Positions 1-11,334 are shown, numbered from the stretch's first letter. The stretch: DNA of 64,000 nt from Daucus carota subsp. sativus (GCF_001625215.2 NC_030382.2:28134610-28198609), one strand, 5' to 3'. The notes: generated by a model from the sequence alone, not told the origin. Numbers and translations: made by a program.

Positions 1-1425
1 TCGATTAAGGTTCCCCTCTTCGTTTTTCTATCTCTGCATGCTGTTGTTTATCCCCATACTCCTTTGCTGGGCTGGTTTCCTTTTATTTAAGTATTTTATT
101 AAAATCTATTTTGATCCATTTGCTTCTCTCTGCGTAGAGTACAAACCCTCTGTTGGGTTGTAATTTCAGACTTATTTGTTTTGGTTTGTGTTGATAGAGG
201 AATTTGGTAATCGACAAAGATGAGGTTCATGGCCGGAATCAAGATCTGTGACGGTGGTTTTGGCCGCCGGAGTGCGTTGTTTGTGTGTTTTAGGGGGTGG
301 CTGAGATTAGGGTTTTGAGTTGGTCTCACGTGCTCTCAACTCATGATCCCCTAATGTGCCTACGTACCCCTATATTTATAGGGGATCAAGCCGTACGTGG
401 TTCTATTGAACCAAGACTCCTAGTTTGATCAGGACTAGGCCTCTTGGGGATAAGACCAACCCTGAGGTGGTGACTTATCTCATAGACGTCTAACGCCTTC
501 AGAGTCCTACTCCAGTTAGAATTAAGCCTTGAGGCCAACTACCTCAGACTCCTAGTCCAAGTACATCACGGATACGGTATCATCTCCACTACGAGAGATA
601 ACACTAACCGCTACTTTTCGTAGCATAGAGGAGACGTCTGTTAGAGCCGTGACCAATTCCTTAAGGTGTAGGGACGCGCCCTTCCTCCTTAGTGAAGGTT
701 CTCACTAAGAGGTAAGACAAGTAAGGAGCCAAGTTACACGATCGTCTCAATCCCCCAATGAGGGCTAAATCACCAGAATACAGGATTCAGACATATGATC
801 GGCCTTCGTGTCACTCCTGAGGGCCTTCAACAATCATGATCACCTCAAGCCCCCACACGAGGGTAACTCAGCAGATAGCAGGATTGAGGATTATAGATCA
901 TGCCCGGATGTAGCCCGGGAACTACCAGAGCCCGTCACTAGTCTTCATGTCCCTCGGAAGGGTAAGTCTTCGTATATCCCCCGGAGAGGTTATCTTGACG
1001 ATTGTACATTCTCCCATAGGAGGAGCCTTCTTACAATATATTTATATGTGGGCGCGACCCCTGAGGGCGCGCACTTGATCCTCGTTGCCTTGTCCTGCTA
1101 GTCATTCACATGTCACACATGTCCCCGAATCATAAGGCCGCGCCCTCGGGATTGCCCCGAAAAGGGCGCGCCCTCTATTCAAATCACATGGCCAAACCTG
1201 GCCATAACAAGTACACCTCTCATCTGGATGCGCCCCTAAGGGATGTGCCCTATCACATAGGCCGATCCCTTCGAGGGCTACACCCTCTCATAGAGGTCAC
1301 ACCTCCGATGGTCGCGCCCTTCACATAGGCCAAGCCCTCCGAGGGCTACGCCCTCTCATTGAGGTCAAGCCCTTAGAGGGTCGTACCTTTTCATATATAC
1401 TCATAGTCAAATTTTGGGCATAACA
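1..1425 (-). mobile_element. Gypsy-type LTR fragment, running off the window edge
   Basis: Read on the minus strand, an LTR-like sequence begins at 1425 with TGTTATGCCC. It continues through GC-rich repeated motifs of the type gagggcgtagccctc (about 780-1390) to a TATA box near 370-385 (CTATAAATA) and a transcribed-looking stretch to the window edge. The same style of motif recurs at 63.6-64 kb, so a related family flanks both ends of the window. Open frames here (for example 808-1328) show no gag or pol motif and are treated as chance. Family assignment to gypsy rests on LTR style only. It is an old, incomplete copy as seen in this window. Confidence 0.6.
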
Positions 1426-2510
1426 GTTTGTAAGCGCTTAAGCCGATGAATATTTGTGGATGGTTGGTTTGCTAGGGCAAGGCCCTGATCTTGATGGTTA
1501 TGCTTGCATGCCATCAATTTTTATCTTAATGAATATTATGCTTATATAAAAAATATAAAACTAGAATGGAAGGAACCTAAAGACACATAATGTGCAAAAC
1601 ATGAAAACACAATCACTAAAGCCTTTATTGCAATTCGATTACTGTCATAAATTGATATTAGAATTTATAAGAATTTTCTTATGTCATTCTTTTATTTCAA
1701 ATTCTAATGGTGTGCGCAGCCTTGATTGAACTGAATGGTAAATAGCTACATGCTATTCTAAAGTACTTACAGCGTAAAATTACAATGTGTTCAAGTTATT
1801 TATAAATTGAATCAAGCGATATAACAAAGGCTAACAGAATGATTAAAGAACACATGGTTTCTCTGTATCACATTAAATTCTACAAAATGTATGCATCATA
1901 AATGTATGTCTAGACAAGGATACATGTTAGTTAGAATGAGTTTAGTCGTTTACAAGGCACGTGTCGGTAGATCCTGCAGGTAGAAGTTTACTAGTTGGTT
2001 CCCTTTTAGATTGGTAATAGGAATATAGATGAAATTATATTATTTATAACTTCATTCTTTAGTAAACACATGAAAACACCTCAATTTCGGTCGTAGAACC
2101 TTGAATCAAGTAACCATTAACTTAAATTACTTACATAAACAACTTAAAAAAATTCAAATATATACATGATCTCATGTTTATTGAGATAACTACTAATGCT
2201 ACCCAATTACTAAATATATGATCAAATTAAAAAAACCATAAATATGATTATTAAATAAATTAAAGTTTTTATATGTGAACATTTAAGAAGTTCCAACTCA
2301 TATCTACAAGATAGAGCAATATACTAATTTGGGCAAAATATATATTAAGTTTGGACAAAAACATACTAACAGTAAATATAATTAGTGTTTTACTAATTTT
2401 CTAAGTTGGAAAGGAGTATATAATAACAATTTTTGTCCTAGTTTTCTAAGTAAAAAAGAGCATTAAATTTTGAGTGAAAACATCAAATTTTTAGTATTGC
2501 AGATAATATT
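1426..2510. other. Intergenic, no gene seen
   Basis: AT-rich sequence without a long reading frame, RNA gene or clear repeat boundary. The last part carries scattered poly-A and poly-T runs. Confidence 0.6.
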
Positions 2511-2593
2511 GTGAAATGGTAAAAAAAATTACATAATCTGAATATTAACATTTTATTTTATGTGTTATCATTTTGGTATTAAACATTGTAATC

Positions 2594-2650
2594 AAGGTTG
2601 GCGTGACTTGTTTATGTTGTGAAACGGTAAAAATATACATAATATGAATA
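2594..2650 (+). repeat. Left copy of a 57-bp direct repeat flanking the VAC14-fragment insert
   Basis: The stretch starting AAGGTTGGCGTGACTTG and ending AATATGAATA recurs at 5204-5260 with two mismatches. A related unit lies just upstream at about 2511-2588, so the site was probably already a short tandem array. The two copies bracket about 2.55 kb of unrelated, gene-derived sequence. Confidence 0.75.
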
Positions 2651-2714
2651 AAACACCAACAACCAACAACATTCAAGTAAATAAAACAGAACTCGTAAAT
2701 GTTTGACCACCAAC

Positions 2715-3143
2715 CTCTAGATGTTGTGAAGCTTCACTCGTGAGACCAACAGTAGCCGCTGCCAAACCAATCAATCCACCCTGCAAAAAACAATTCACAT
2801 TCCAAACACTTAAATTCCAACAACACCACATAAATTGCGGAACTAAATTATTAAAACACAAATAATTCGCCTGAGGCGAGTAGGTGTACTTATTAGTCAG
2901 CAAATTGATGACAGCCGAAATCCTATCGTGATCTCCCGCCGCAGTCAGTTGCTTCACAATTCCTTCCACCTGCCACATCAAATCCATCAATAACACACAA
3001 CCAAACCAAATACTATCCAACACAATCACACACACAATCACACATAAATCTACCTCTAATGCAGCATTCTTCCGCTTTTCGTAAAGCTTATCAGCTAAAT
3101 TACGAAGAACAGAAGCAGGAATCGTAGAGAGAGCGTCCGCCAT
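2715..3143 (-). pseudogene. VAC14: VAC14-like gene fragment (exons 1-3 only)
   Basis: Three exons match the N-terminus of plant VAC14, the scaffold of the PIKfyve/FAB1 complex that makes PI(3,5)P2 on endosomes and vacuoles. Exon 1 (3054-3143) encodes 30 residues beginning MADALSTIPASVL. Exon 2 (about 2865-2969) encodes VEGIVKQLTAAGDHDRIS onward to SPQAN. Exon 3 (2715-2780) encodes GGLIGLAAATVGL to QHLE. Introns 1 and 2 have good acceptors, and GAG|GT follows exon 3. The HEAT repeats and C-terminus, several hundred residues in the full protein, are absent: downstream sequence becomes an unrelated repeat at about 2650. The residues expected after SPQAN (His-Arg-Lys in the family) are replaced, and the exon 2 donor no longer keeps frame. 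I call it a captured, non-functional 5' fragment; the promoter side (3144 onward) came along. Confidence 0.8.
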
Positions 3144-5203
3144 AGCATAAACCCTAGCTTCTTCTTATTTCAAGTTGATCGAAGCAGAGCAACTTTAAAT
3201 TATGGATTAAATAATAAGAGGTGTTTGTTTTCAAGTGGATTAAAGTGATGATTGTAATTGTGAGCTTTGCTTGTGAATTGTGTGTGATTAATAATGTGAG
3301 TTAGATCGACTTGAACCCTAATTTTTCGAGTCCTAATTCCAGTCTAATTATTGCTCTATTCTTTAATCCACTAATGAATTTGTGTTCTTTGTGTCTTAAG
3401 CTTTCGATTCATATACATCACTTCGTATATCTATTGCTGATTTATCCGATCTTACTAACCCAAAAACGCCTCACTTCGGTTCTTCGATTCTATATCGAAT
3501 TCTTATGTTTCCACACTCCTGTTGATGTTAAAACACGTTGTTACAACATCTCCTTCAAATCTACACTGCTACTCGGTAATCTTTTATCAAATCGATTATT
3601 TCTCTATTTGATGGTGATTATTGTGTATCTCCGGTGATGATTTCAGTCAAGCTTCGACGGTTTCTGCTCCTCCAAATAAAGAAGAAGCTCAAGCAAGCGG
3701 TGGCGGTTCCGGAATCGGCAAACTCGACGGCGACTCACTGGGTCAACTCGGCAACTCGGGCGAGTCACTCACTTGCAGTATAAAATCTAGCCCGCAGCTG
3801 GATTATTAGCCCTTTGAAGGACTAATACAGGTGAGTCCCTGCGTTGCTAGGCCAGGGCTTAGGTGAGGAGTTTTTGCAACCATAGTGTTTTGTTTCAGTT
3901 CCATTCGACCTACTGCTGAAATTGTAATATCTCATGAAAATGTTTGCATGTATGTGATTGATAGTTTTTTTGAGAAATTGTTTTGTGGTCAGTGAATTTT
4001 GTGTGTAATATATCTGTGTAGTCATTTTGTGATTGTCTTGAGATTATATTTGCTCTCTTATTAAATCCTGCTATTAGTAAGAATTCGATTATATTTGGCA
4101 TGGGAAGTGAGTTCTCCTTATACTAATTCTGTCCTAATCTTGTTTGATTCTCTTTTGCAGTTGCTTATTATGTGCTAAGTGATGTGCTTTTTATTTGATA
4201 ATTCTCAGTGCAATAAAATGCTTGTTTAAATGATAATTTTTGGTTGTTTTGCTTAACTAGATTGTATATCTTTTGTTCAAATTGCTTATCACTCCTTTGT
4301 CCTTACCAAATTCTTCTTGATTGCTTATCTACCTATATGGGCACTACTTATTCGGGATAAAAAGACTTATTTGAAACTGCTTTTAGTAATCTTAATAGCT
4401 TAACTCGCCATATCATGTGTGTGTGTTCTTTTGACTTATTGGATTTGTTTTAAATTAACCGTTACATTTTTGAATCCATAATATATTATGATTATTTGAT
4501 TTTAAGCATCAATTTAAATTTTAAATTAGTTTGGTTTTAATTACGGGATTTCTTTTATTGAATATTCATTATTTGCCTTTATTAGCTTTAATTATAATAT
4601 TTATGTTTTAAATTGTGATCGTGATTGGTGAATATTCTTTATGAATAGTTAGTACCATTTATGGGGGGTCCTTATTAATGACTTTATTGTTCCATTAATG
4701 GCTTTCAGTGCCAATTTTATGGCTTGTGTTACCATTTTGATGGTCATTATATATAATATATTTAATTGTGTTTTAAATTTTATTTTTATTCCTCACTTTA
4801 ATTATTAAATTTTATGTGTCTAACCAAAGGATTTTCCTTTGGTTAGAGTTTAATAATTTTTTTTACATTATTTTATTTCCTCTCTATTTATTATATATAT
4901 ACTCTTTCATTTTTGCTTTTTATTAGATTTACTAATTTTTTACATTAATTAAATATATATATATATATATTATTTATTTGTATACTGATTTATATCTTGT
5001 TTGTTTGTTTCTTTTTGCAGGATACTCTTTCTCCATGGGTATTCTTTTCTCATTCATTTAAACTTTATTATCTAAACGTCCGGAGTTGTGCTTGCATGAC
5101 TTTCGGTTAGATGATGAATTTGCTTGAAAGAATGAAATCCCGGATGCGGGTTATTGTATTTCGATACAATTCATCTACGTGTATGTAGACTTTACAAAAA
5201 AAA
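3144..5203 (+). other. Upstream part of the captured segment, with exon-like pieces on the plus strand
   Basis: This is the VAC14 promoter side. On the plus strand there is a leader-like, T-rich region, then an exon-like block at about 3646-3831 (TTTCAG before it, CAG|GTGAGT after it) and a tiny exon-like block at about 5021-5038 (TTTTTGCAG before, GG|GTATTC after). The first block can encode a Gly/Ser-rich stretch (QASGGGSGIGKLDGDSLGQL) but I do not recognise the protein, and it may be untranslated leader of a gene that was divergent from VAC14 at the source locus. The rest is AT-rich intron-like sequence. A run of ten A residues precedes the right-hand direct repeat. Confidence 0.35.
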
Positions 5204-5303
5204 AAGGTTGGCGTGACTTGTTTATGTTGTGAAATGGTAAAAAAATACATAATATGAATATTAAAATCTTATTTTCTATGTTATCATTTTTGTGTTGAAA
5301 AAG
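5204..5303 (+). repeat. Right copy of the direct repeat flanking the VAC14 insert
   Basis: Positions 5204-5260 match 2594-2650 at 55 of 57 bases. The following 40 bases continue the unit also seen at about 2541-2588, which supports a pre-existing tandem unit split or duplicated by the insertion. Confidence 0.75.
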
Positions 5304-6766
5304 TTAGTAATATAAAAATGATTTTAGAGTTCATTTTAACATAATCATTCATAGAGTTAATATAAATCGATTAATCACGTTTGAAAAAATATTATATACG
5401 ACCTCCCTTATATTTTTGGAGTTATCCGTCATTGGCTCTTCCATTTAAATTATTGCAAATTCCTCGGACATGATCGTCATGTAACCCAGTCAATTCCAAT
5501 TGTACACGATTACGAATTTCCACCCCAACAACAATGGGAGGAACATGATCTGTATTACCACTCCTAGCAACCACTTCATCGTGAATATCTATTAATTTGG
5601 TGCGGACGAGAAATCCCCGCGAGGATTTAACATATATATACCATACTTGCCCCAAATTTTGGCGGAGCAGAAAATTATTCCCCTCACTATGTTGGTATAA
5701 CTTAACCACATTTATATATAATACAGTCATAGTGGTAGAATAGATTAGATATCTTTCCATAACAGATTTTCCTGCTTAGTTTACTTGTATATATATACAT
5801 TTTTGCACATTCTCTTCTCTTATACTCTCAACTCTCTCTAGATTCTTGCACTGCTCTATCATTCTGTTATACACATATGCTGAATTATCACACACTATCC
5901 CATTTCCAGAAGGACATCAAGGAAAGTAAGTATTACCCTGGTGTTCTAGGCAATGGGCGCAATTTGAAAGTTGAACACAAAAGATAAATGAGTGGATTCA
6001 AATATATGAACTTTATACGACGGAGGCAATTACATTTCATATACGTAATTAACGATTTATGCGCAAGTGCAATTGCAACTTGAAAATTAAAAATCCTTGC
6101 AATTCCAAATCAAAGTACACCTAAATTTAACTTATAAATTAATTTTTTGAAAAATTAAATCAAAATTGCAATTTCAGTTGTAAAAAGTTGCAAATCATAT
6201 CTTTTAAAATAAAACTTAGAAAATAGTAATTTTAAAAATAAATTTCAAATTAATCTCCAATCATTCATGACACTTTAATTAGCTATTCTATCACTTTCAA
6301 AAAAATAAATTATATGAAGGGTTTGTCTAGTGTGTGTCCATGAGCACATGCTAAGCACTAGAATCTATGAATTTGGAGGATTTTGATTGGTGTGATTGTT
6401 GTAATTGCAAGAGGGTCCATCATTATTAGAGAGTGTAAGCCAATTAAAACTTTCCAAATACATAAATTTTATTACTTAGCATGTGCCCATGAACATACAC
6501 TAAAAAAATCGTTATATAAATATAAGTCGGATACGTGTCGCACTACTAATTTTCGGTCTAGGCAGAAAACGCGTGGGAGTAAACAAATTCAAGCGCAATG
6601 AATGCAAGCAAGAAAACAGGGTCAACAAGACTTACGAACCACACACACTTATAAACCACTTTTGATTTATAAGACTCTAACATTGATATTATACCAAACA
6701 ACCGAGAAAAAAGAGAGTAAAATTTTAGGACTTCTTTGATTGCTTGTACGTAAAATCAAAATGTTA
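5304..6766. other. Intergenic, no gene seen
   Basis: AT-rich. A 112-codon open frame on the minus strand (5422-5760) has no recognisable motif. Positions 5790-5900 hold a pyrimidine-rich, promoter-like stretch with a TATATATATAC run, but no gene is recognised after it. Confidence 0.5.
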
Positions 6767-7012
6767 CTTCCTCTATACTTCTAAATATTTTGCAGTTTTT
6801 TTTTACTACTCGACACACATTTTAAAACACTTATCGCAAATATAGTTTCATAACTTATCTTTGAGATTTTTTTTTTATAAAAATTCAAACATCAAATTTT
6901 TATTCAAAATAAATAATTTAAAAACAAGTTACGGAATTATGTTTTCTAGGAGCATTAGAATGTGTGCCAAACTCTCGTCCCAAAAGTAAACTACTTAGGG
7001 GGACAGAGGGAG
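6767..7012. mobile_element. Stowaway-like MITE, 246 bp
   Basis: Imperfect terminal inverted repeats run from CTTCCTCTATAC on the left to GGGGGACAGAGGGAG on the right, flanked by TA (6765-6766 and 7013-7014), the Stowaway/Tc1-mariner target duplication. The interior is AT-rich and non-coding. Confidence 0.65.
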
Positions 7013-7059
7013 TAATAATTTAATTTAAATCTATTATTTATAAATAAATATTTTATTAA

Positions 7060-8604
7060 TCAATATACTTATATAAAGGAGAAGCGAGGGGCGTGTAGGT
7101 GGCGCCTCTCACATCACTCCGTTCTATTTTTCTAATTTTCTGGAATTTTTGGATGTAAAATATCAAAAAATTAGAACTACCTTTATTAGTTTCGGGTATA
7201 TTGGAAGCAAGTTTTGGAATCTGATTTTATTTCAGATTATTTATGGAATATAGTAGTCTGTGTATGTGGTGCCTCTCACATCGCTCCGTTCTAATTTTCT
7301 AATTTTCTGGAATTTTTGGATGTATAATATCAAAAATTAGAATTACCTTTTTTAATTTCGGGTATATTGGAAGCAAGTTTCAGATGCTGATTTTATTTCA
7401 GATTATTTATGGAATATAGTAGTCTGAAAGTTTTAATCTGATTTTGTTTCAGATTATTTAATTATGGGAAAGAGTAGCACACAAGTCTCTCTGCACCTAT
7501 AAATACCCCTATAGATTGTAGGTTTTGGATCATCTAAACACAACCTCCTCTCTCTCAATACTAGAACTCTACCTCTCTCTGGTGATAATTTTATTGCTTG
7601 ATTTCTAACTTGGTGGTGTCGTTCTTCTGCAACGATAAGTGAAGGCTGTTTATATATTATTAAAAAAATAAAGGTTGTTGCAAGCAAAAATAGTTATAGA
7701 TCGCTACGTGGGAGTCGACAAATTGAAATAAGAGAAAAGAATATAGTCTTGACATGATATTGATTATTGATATCAATAAATCAACTATTAGTGATGTATG
7801 TTTGTGGTTATTCTTTTATAATATTTGTTTTGTCCATCGGACATGTTTGTTGTTGTTAATTTTTATATGATTTACTTTGTATACAAGAAAATATGGTGGA
7901 GAAGCGAGGGGCGTGTAGGTGACGCCTCTCACATCGCTCCGTTCAAATTTTTTTAATTTCTGGAATTTTTGGATGAAAAATATTAAAAATTAGAACTATC
8001 TTTTTCAATTTTCGGGTATATTAGAAGCAAGTTTCAGGATTTGATTTTGTTTCAGATTATTTACGGAATATAGTAGTTTGAAAGTTTTAATCTGATTTTG
8101 TTTCATATTATTTAATTATGGGAAAAAGTAGCATACAAGTCTCTCTGCACCTATAAATAACCCTATAGATGGTAAGGTTTTGGATCATCTAAACACAACC
8201 TCCTCACTCTCAGTACTACAACCCCACGGATTTAAGTTAGATGTTTTTGTGCACAATCAATCCAAAAAAATTGGCGGAAGGTGACAATGTAAGAACAAGA
8301 TTACTTTTAAAAAAAACATAAATAAAATTAAAATTCGTCGTGCTTCAAATTGTTAATTACCTGTATAAATTTATTTTCATTATATCACCATGAATTATAG
8401 TCCAATTTTACAATTTTATATATTAGTATTGGTATTACATCAAGATTTTTATAATATAAAATTATTTTAACCTACAAATTTTAATTTTAAAACGTTAATA
8501 TAATTTTTATAGACATCCAAAAAATTATTTTATTCTACAAATATAAATATTGAATCATTAATATAATTTTTATAGGCCGCCGCAACGCGCGGCTTCTCAA
8601 CTAG
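7060..8604 (+). mobile_element. Non-autonomous Helitron, 1.55 kb, both ends visible
   Basis: The 5' end is A|TCAATATACTTATATAAAGG followed by GAGAAGCGAGGGGCG. The 3' end is CTAG|T at 8601-8604, preceded by a GC hairpin (GCCGC at 8576-8580 pairing with GCGGC at 8589-8593). Insertion between A (7059) and T (8605) is the Helitron rule. There is no Rep/helicase ORF, so it is non-autonomous. Inside, the terminal module is present three times (about 7080-7260, 7261-7580 and 7890-8225). The second and third copies carry CACCTATAAATA TATA-like boxes (about 7494 and 8148), each followed by a pyrimidine-rich stretch. The third module may be a second Helitron 5' end nested in the first. Confidence 0.85.
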
Positions 8605-8962
8605 TTTCTTCTAAAGATGTAACTCGTTCATCATATAGAATCCTTTAGTTGGAGTATTTTGAAATTAGATATTGATCTCAAACCCATACACGATTATTTT
8701 GACAAAAATAGATTTCAAATCTCAAACTCCGAATATGATTTCCTTTTTATATATGTAAAAAAGTAGGTAGACATGGGGGAGTGGTATGAAAACAGATTTC
8801 TTTCTCATATTTTTATCTCCACTTAAATAGTAAAATATAAATATTTAATATAAAATTAAATTAATGATGAAAAATATATTGTACTAATAATTTTTAATTT
8901 TTTAATTAACTTAATTTAAAACATCTTCTTTCTTTTCAAAAATAATTTAATTTTCTAAATTA

Positions 8963-9213
8963 AGTGGGTGTTTGTTTAGGACTTATAAGTCTAGTTTCTG
9001 GATTATAAATCAAGAGCACTTATTCGTACCGTTTGTGTAATAAGTCAAGAAGCACTTGTAAAAACCTAAGAATGCTAGCTTTTGTTTCAGGGTTTCTACT
9101 TATTTACCAAACACTTTAATCAATCACTTATAAGTCTTATCTTGCTTCTAACTCATACTCCACTTATTTATTTTAAGCAAGAAACACTTATTTTAAACTC
9201 ATCCAAACGGTCT
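8963..9213. mobile_element. hAT-like MITE, 251 bp
   Basis: Short imperfect inverted ends (AGTGGGTGTTTG on the left; CCAAACGGTCT on the right) are flanked by an 8-bp near-duplication, CTAAATTA (8955-8962) and CTAAATAT (9214-9221). The interior (CTTATAAGT, AGCAAGAA and similar motifs) matches the element at 40483-40734, so the two are one family. Confidence 0.65.
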
Positions 9214-9411
9214 CTAAATATATTAATTTCGAACACTTTTAACCTCTTACCAACCCGATAGCATGGATGACCATAAATAAATAAACACTCTGCTAAAGCT
9301 AAGGACTGCAACAACTAACATGTAACCAAAGGTCTTTGATTTCTTTCTTTACTCTCCCTCAGCTTCCATCTCTTCACAATCTTTCACTTGTATCACAGCC
9401 TCACATTAACA

Positions 9412-10077
9412 ATGGTCGGAAGTGAGCAAATCAGGCCATTAGCCCCGGCCTCCGACCGCCATACAAGCGACCACAATGTCAATATCCAAACAGCCAAGAC
9501 AAAACCTCTGAAAACAAGAACATGGTTCAGAGTCTCTATCTACATTGCAGCATTTTTTCTCCTCATAGCCATAGTCACCGTGATCTTGATATTTACAATT
9601 TTCAAAATCAAGAACCCGAAAATTAACTTGAACCAGATCTCAATCAACCAACTTGATCTGACCAATGCGACATCAATATTAACAAGCCAAAACATATCTC
9701 TGACAGCACATGTCTCCGTCAAGAACCCAAATTATGCAACATTCAAGTATCCCAACACGAATACGAACCTGTATTACCGTGAGACAGTCATTGGACAAGC
9801 CAGAGGACCTGCAGGCGAGGCAAAGGCGAGGCGCACTGCCTATATTAATGAAACAGTGGATGTGATGATCGTGAAATTAGTGAGTAATCCCAGGTTTCAA
9901 AGTGACATAAGATCTACGTTGTTGCCGATCACTAGCTACACAATAGTTGGAGGGAGGATCAAAGTGTTGAATTTTATAAGGAGACATATTAGTGTGAGCT
10001 TGAACTGTAGTGTGCTGGTAAATCTAACAAGCCAGGCCATTAAAGAACAGAAATGCAGTAGAAAGGTCAAATTATAG
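9412..10077 (+). CDS. NDR1/HIN1-like LEA_2 membrane protein
   Basis: Single-exon, 221-residue protein of the LEA_2 (hydroxyproline-rich glycoprotein / NHL) family; members sit at the plasma membrane and act in pathogen and stress responses. A basic N-terminal tail (to about residue 39) precedes one strong membrane span (about 40-63, VSIYIAAFFLLIAIVTVILI). An extracellular LEA_2 domain follows (about 85-205), with the family-typical VKNPNYATFKY and several N-glycosylation sites (NAT, NIS, NET, NCS, NLT). The start at 9412 fits the family's short MxxSEQxRPLAPA leader and has a good context (ACAATGG); an in-frame ATG at 9388 would add eight residues. The precise biological role is not shown by the sequence. 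A decayed copy of its 3' end lies at about 10915. Confidence 0.85.
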   Translation: MVGSEQIRPLAPASDRHTSDHNVNIQTAKTKPLKTRTWFRVSIYIAAFFLLIAIVTVILIFTIFKIKNPKINLNQISINQLDLTNATSILTSQNISLTAHVSVKNPNYATFKYPNTNTNLYYRETVIGQARGPAGEAKARRTAYINETVDVMIVKLVSNPRFQSDIRSTLLPITSYTIVGGRIKVLNFIRRHISVSLNCSVLVNLTSQAIKEQKCSRKVKL

Positions 10078-10914
10078 ACAATTAAATAGATGTGTGTCTG
10101 CAATCTATATATTATCATGTAATATTTCACATTTTTGTAGTCTTTTATAAATTTTACAACCAAAAGTTTAATCCAAAGGAGAAATATGTAATTCTCTTAA
10201 TTATGTTGCTGTCAACGTAATTTAATCTCACATATATTTCTTGCTCAACACAATTTTTAATCTGAGACTGCCCTTACTTATTATCTTTAATATTTACAAA
10301 TGTTTTTTTGTAGTTTTATGTGTTTTGCTTTCAACTCTGTTTTATGTTCTTAACAAGTGTTTGGTCATGACAAATGAGTCTAATAACCATTAAATCTCTA
10401 GTAAACGTGAGTTGCCAAGAATAGGTTATATTAACCTTTTTTTAGAAAACAATAAATCTGTTTCAAGAAATTCAGTGACTTAGTTTTGAAACAACATATC
10501 TATTCTTGATTGTTCGGGCAAGTACTGAACTCCCCCATACGCAATATTTTTATGATATTAGTAACCCAAGTTCATAAATGGACTCGTTTCAACTGTGTCA
10601 AGAAATCAGACTTCTAATTCAACATTATTCCAACACATGCAGAACTCCAGAATTTTGTTTTGAGGGAATGCCGGCATATTCAAAGCAAAAGTTCAATCCG
10701 CAGTAGCATAAAAGAGTAATTTGGTACATACCAGATCTGTCGAATTAGTCAGGGACATAAAAAGTTTTTTTAGCGTATATTTAAACTGCATGTTCATCAT
10801 GACTAGTAACCAACATATATTGAAGCTTAAATGACAATTAACAATTAAATTGGCTACATTAACAACCGTTTAAAAGTTAAGGTTATTTAAAAATTTAATT
10901 TGCAGGATTAGATT
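10078..10914. other. Intergenic, 3' flank of the NHL gene
   Basis: AT-rich and non-coding. Positions about 10339-10435 contain a segment (GACAAATGAGTCTAAT and neighbours) that is repeated at about 11016-11095. Confidence 0.55.
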
Positions 10915-11096
10915 CAAGAACAGAAATGCAGTAGAACATGTGTAATGTGTGTGTGCTATCTGTTATATGTAACACTAACATTGTTGTAATCTCTTATATT
11001 TTACAAATATGTTTGGCAATGACAAATGAGTCTAATGACCATTGATGTATCTCTAGTTAAATATGAGTTGCCATTTGCCAAGAATAGGTTAAAGAT
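10915..11096 (+). pseudogene. Relic of a duplicated NHL gene 3' end
   Basis: AAGAACAGAAATGCAGTAGA at about 10916 repeats the last codons of the NHL gene (10044-10063, ending KEQKCSR). It is followed by a shortened version of that gene's 3' flank, including GACAAATGAGTCTAATGACC and GCCAAGAATAGGTTA. No other part of the coding region is present. I infer a tandem duplication of the NHL gene that later lost nearly everything but its tail. Confidence 0.6.
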
Positions 11097-11334
11097 ACTA
11101 ATCGATTTTTAGTAAAAAACATTAACCATCCATAAACATGAGGATAATATTGGCAGCCAAAACGACAATGCACAGGCTGTATGATCACGTTCATCTTTTC
11201 TATTTTATGATCCAATGGAAGAAAATGAACTCACCCTTTATAAGACAAACTTGGATTTTTATTTTTTCTTTGTTGTCCTTGAAAAGTTTAGCTTTTCCTC
11301 TGGAATTCTTTTCCTCATCCAGGAGGGGCTGGAG

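Noticed and set aside
808-1328. Two open frames of 97 and 72 codons
   Set aside because: They lie in LTR sequence full of GC-rich repeats on the opposite strand and show no protein motif.
5422-5760. 112-codon frame on the minus strand
   Set aside because: No recognisable domain, no clear promoter or splice support; AT-rich surroundings make chance likely.
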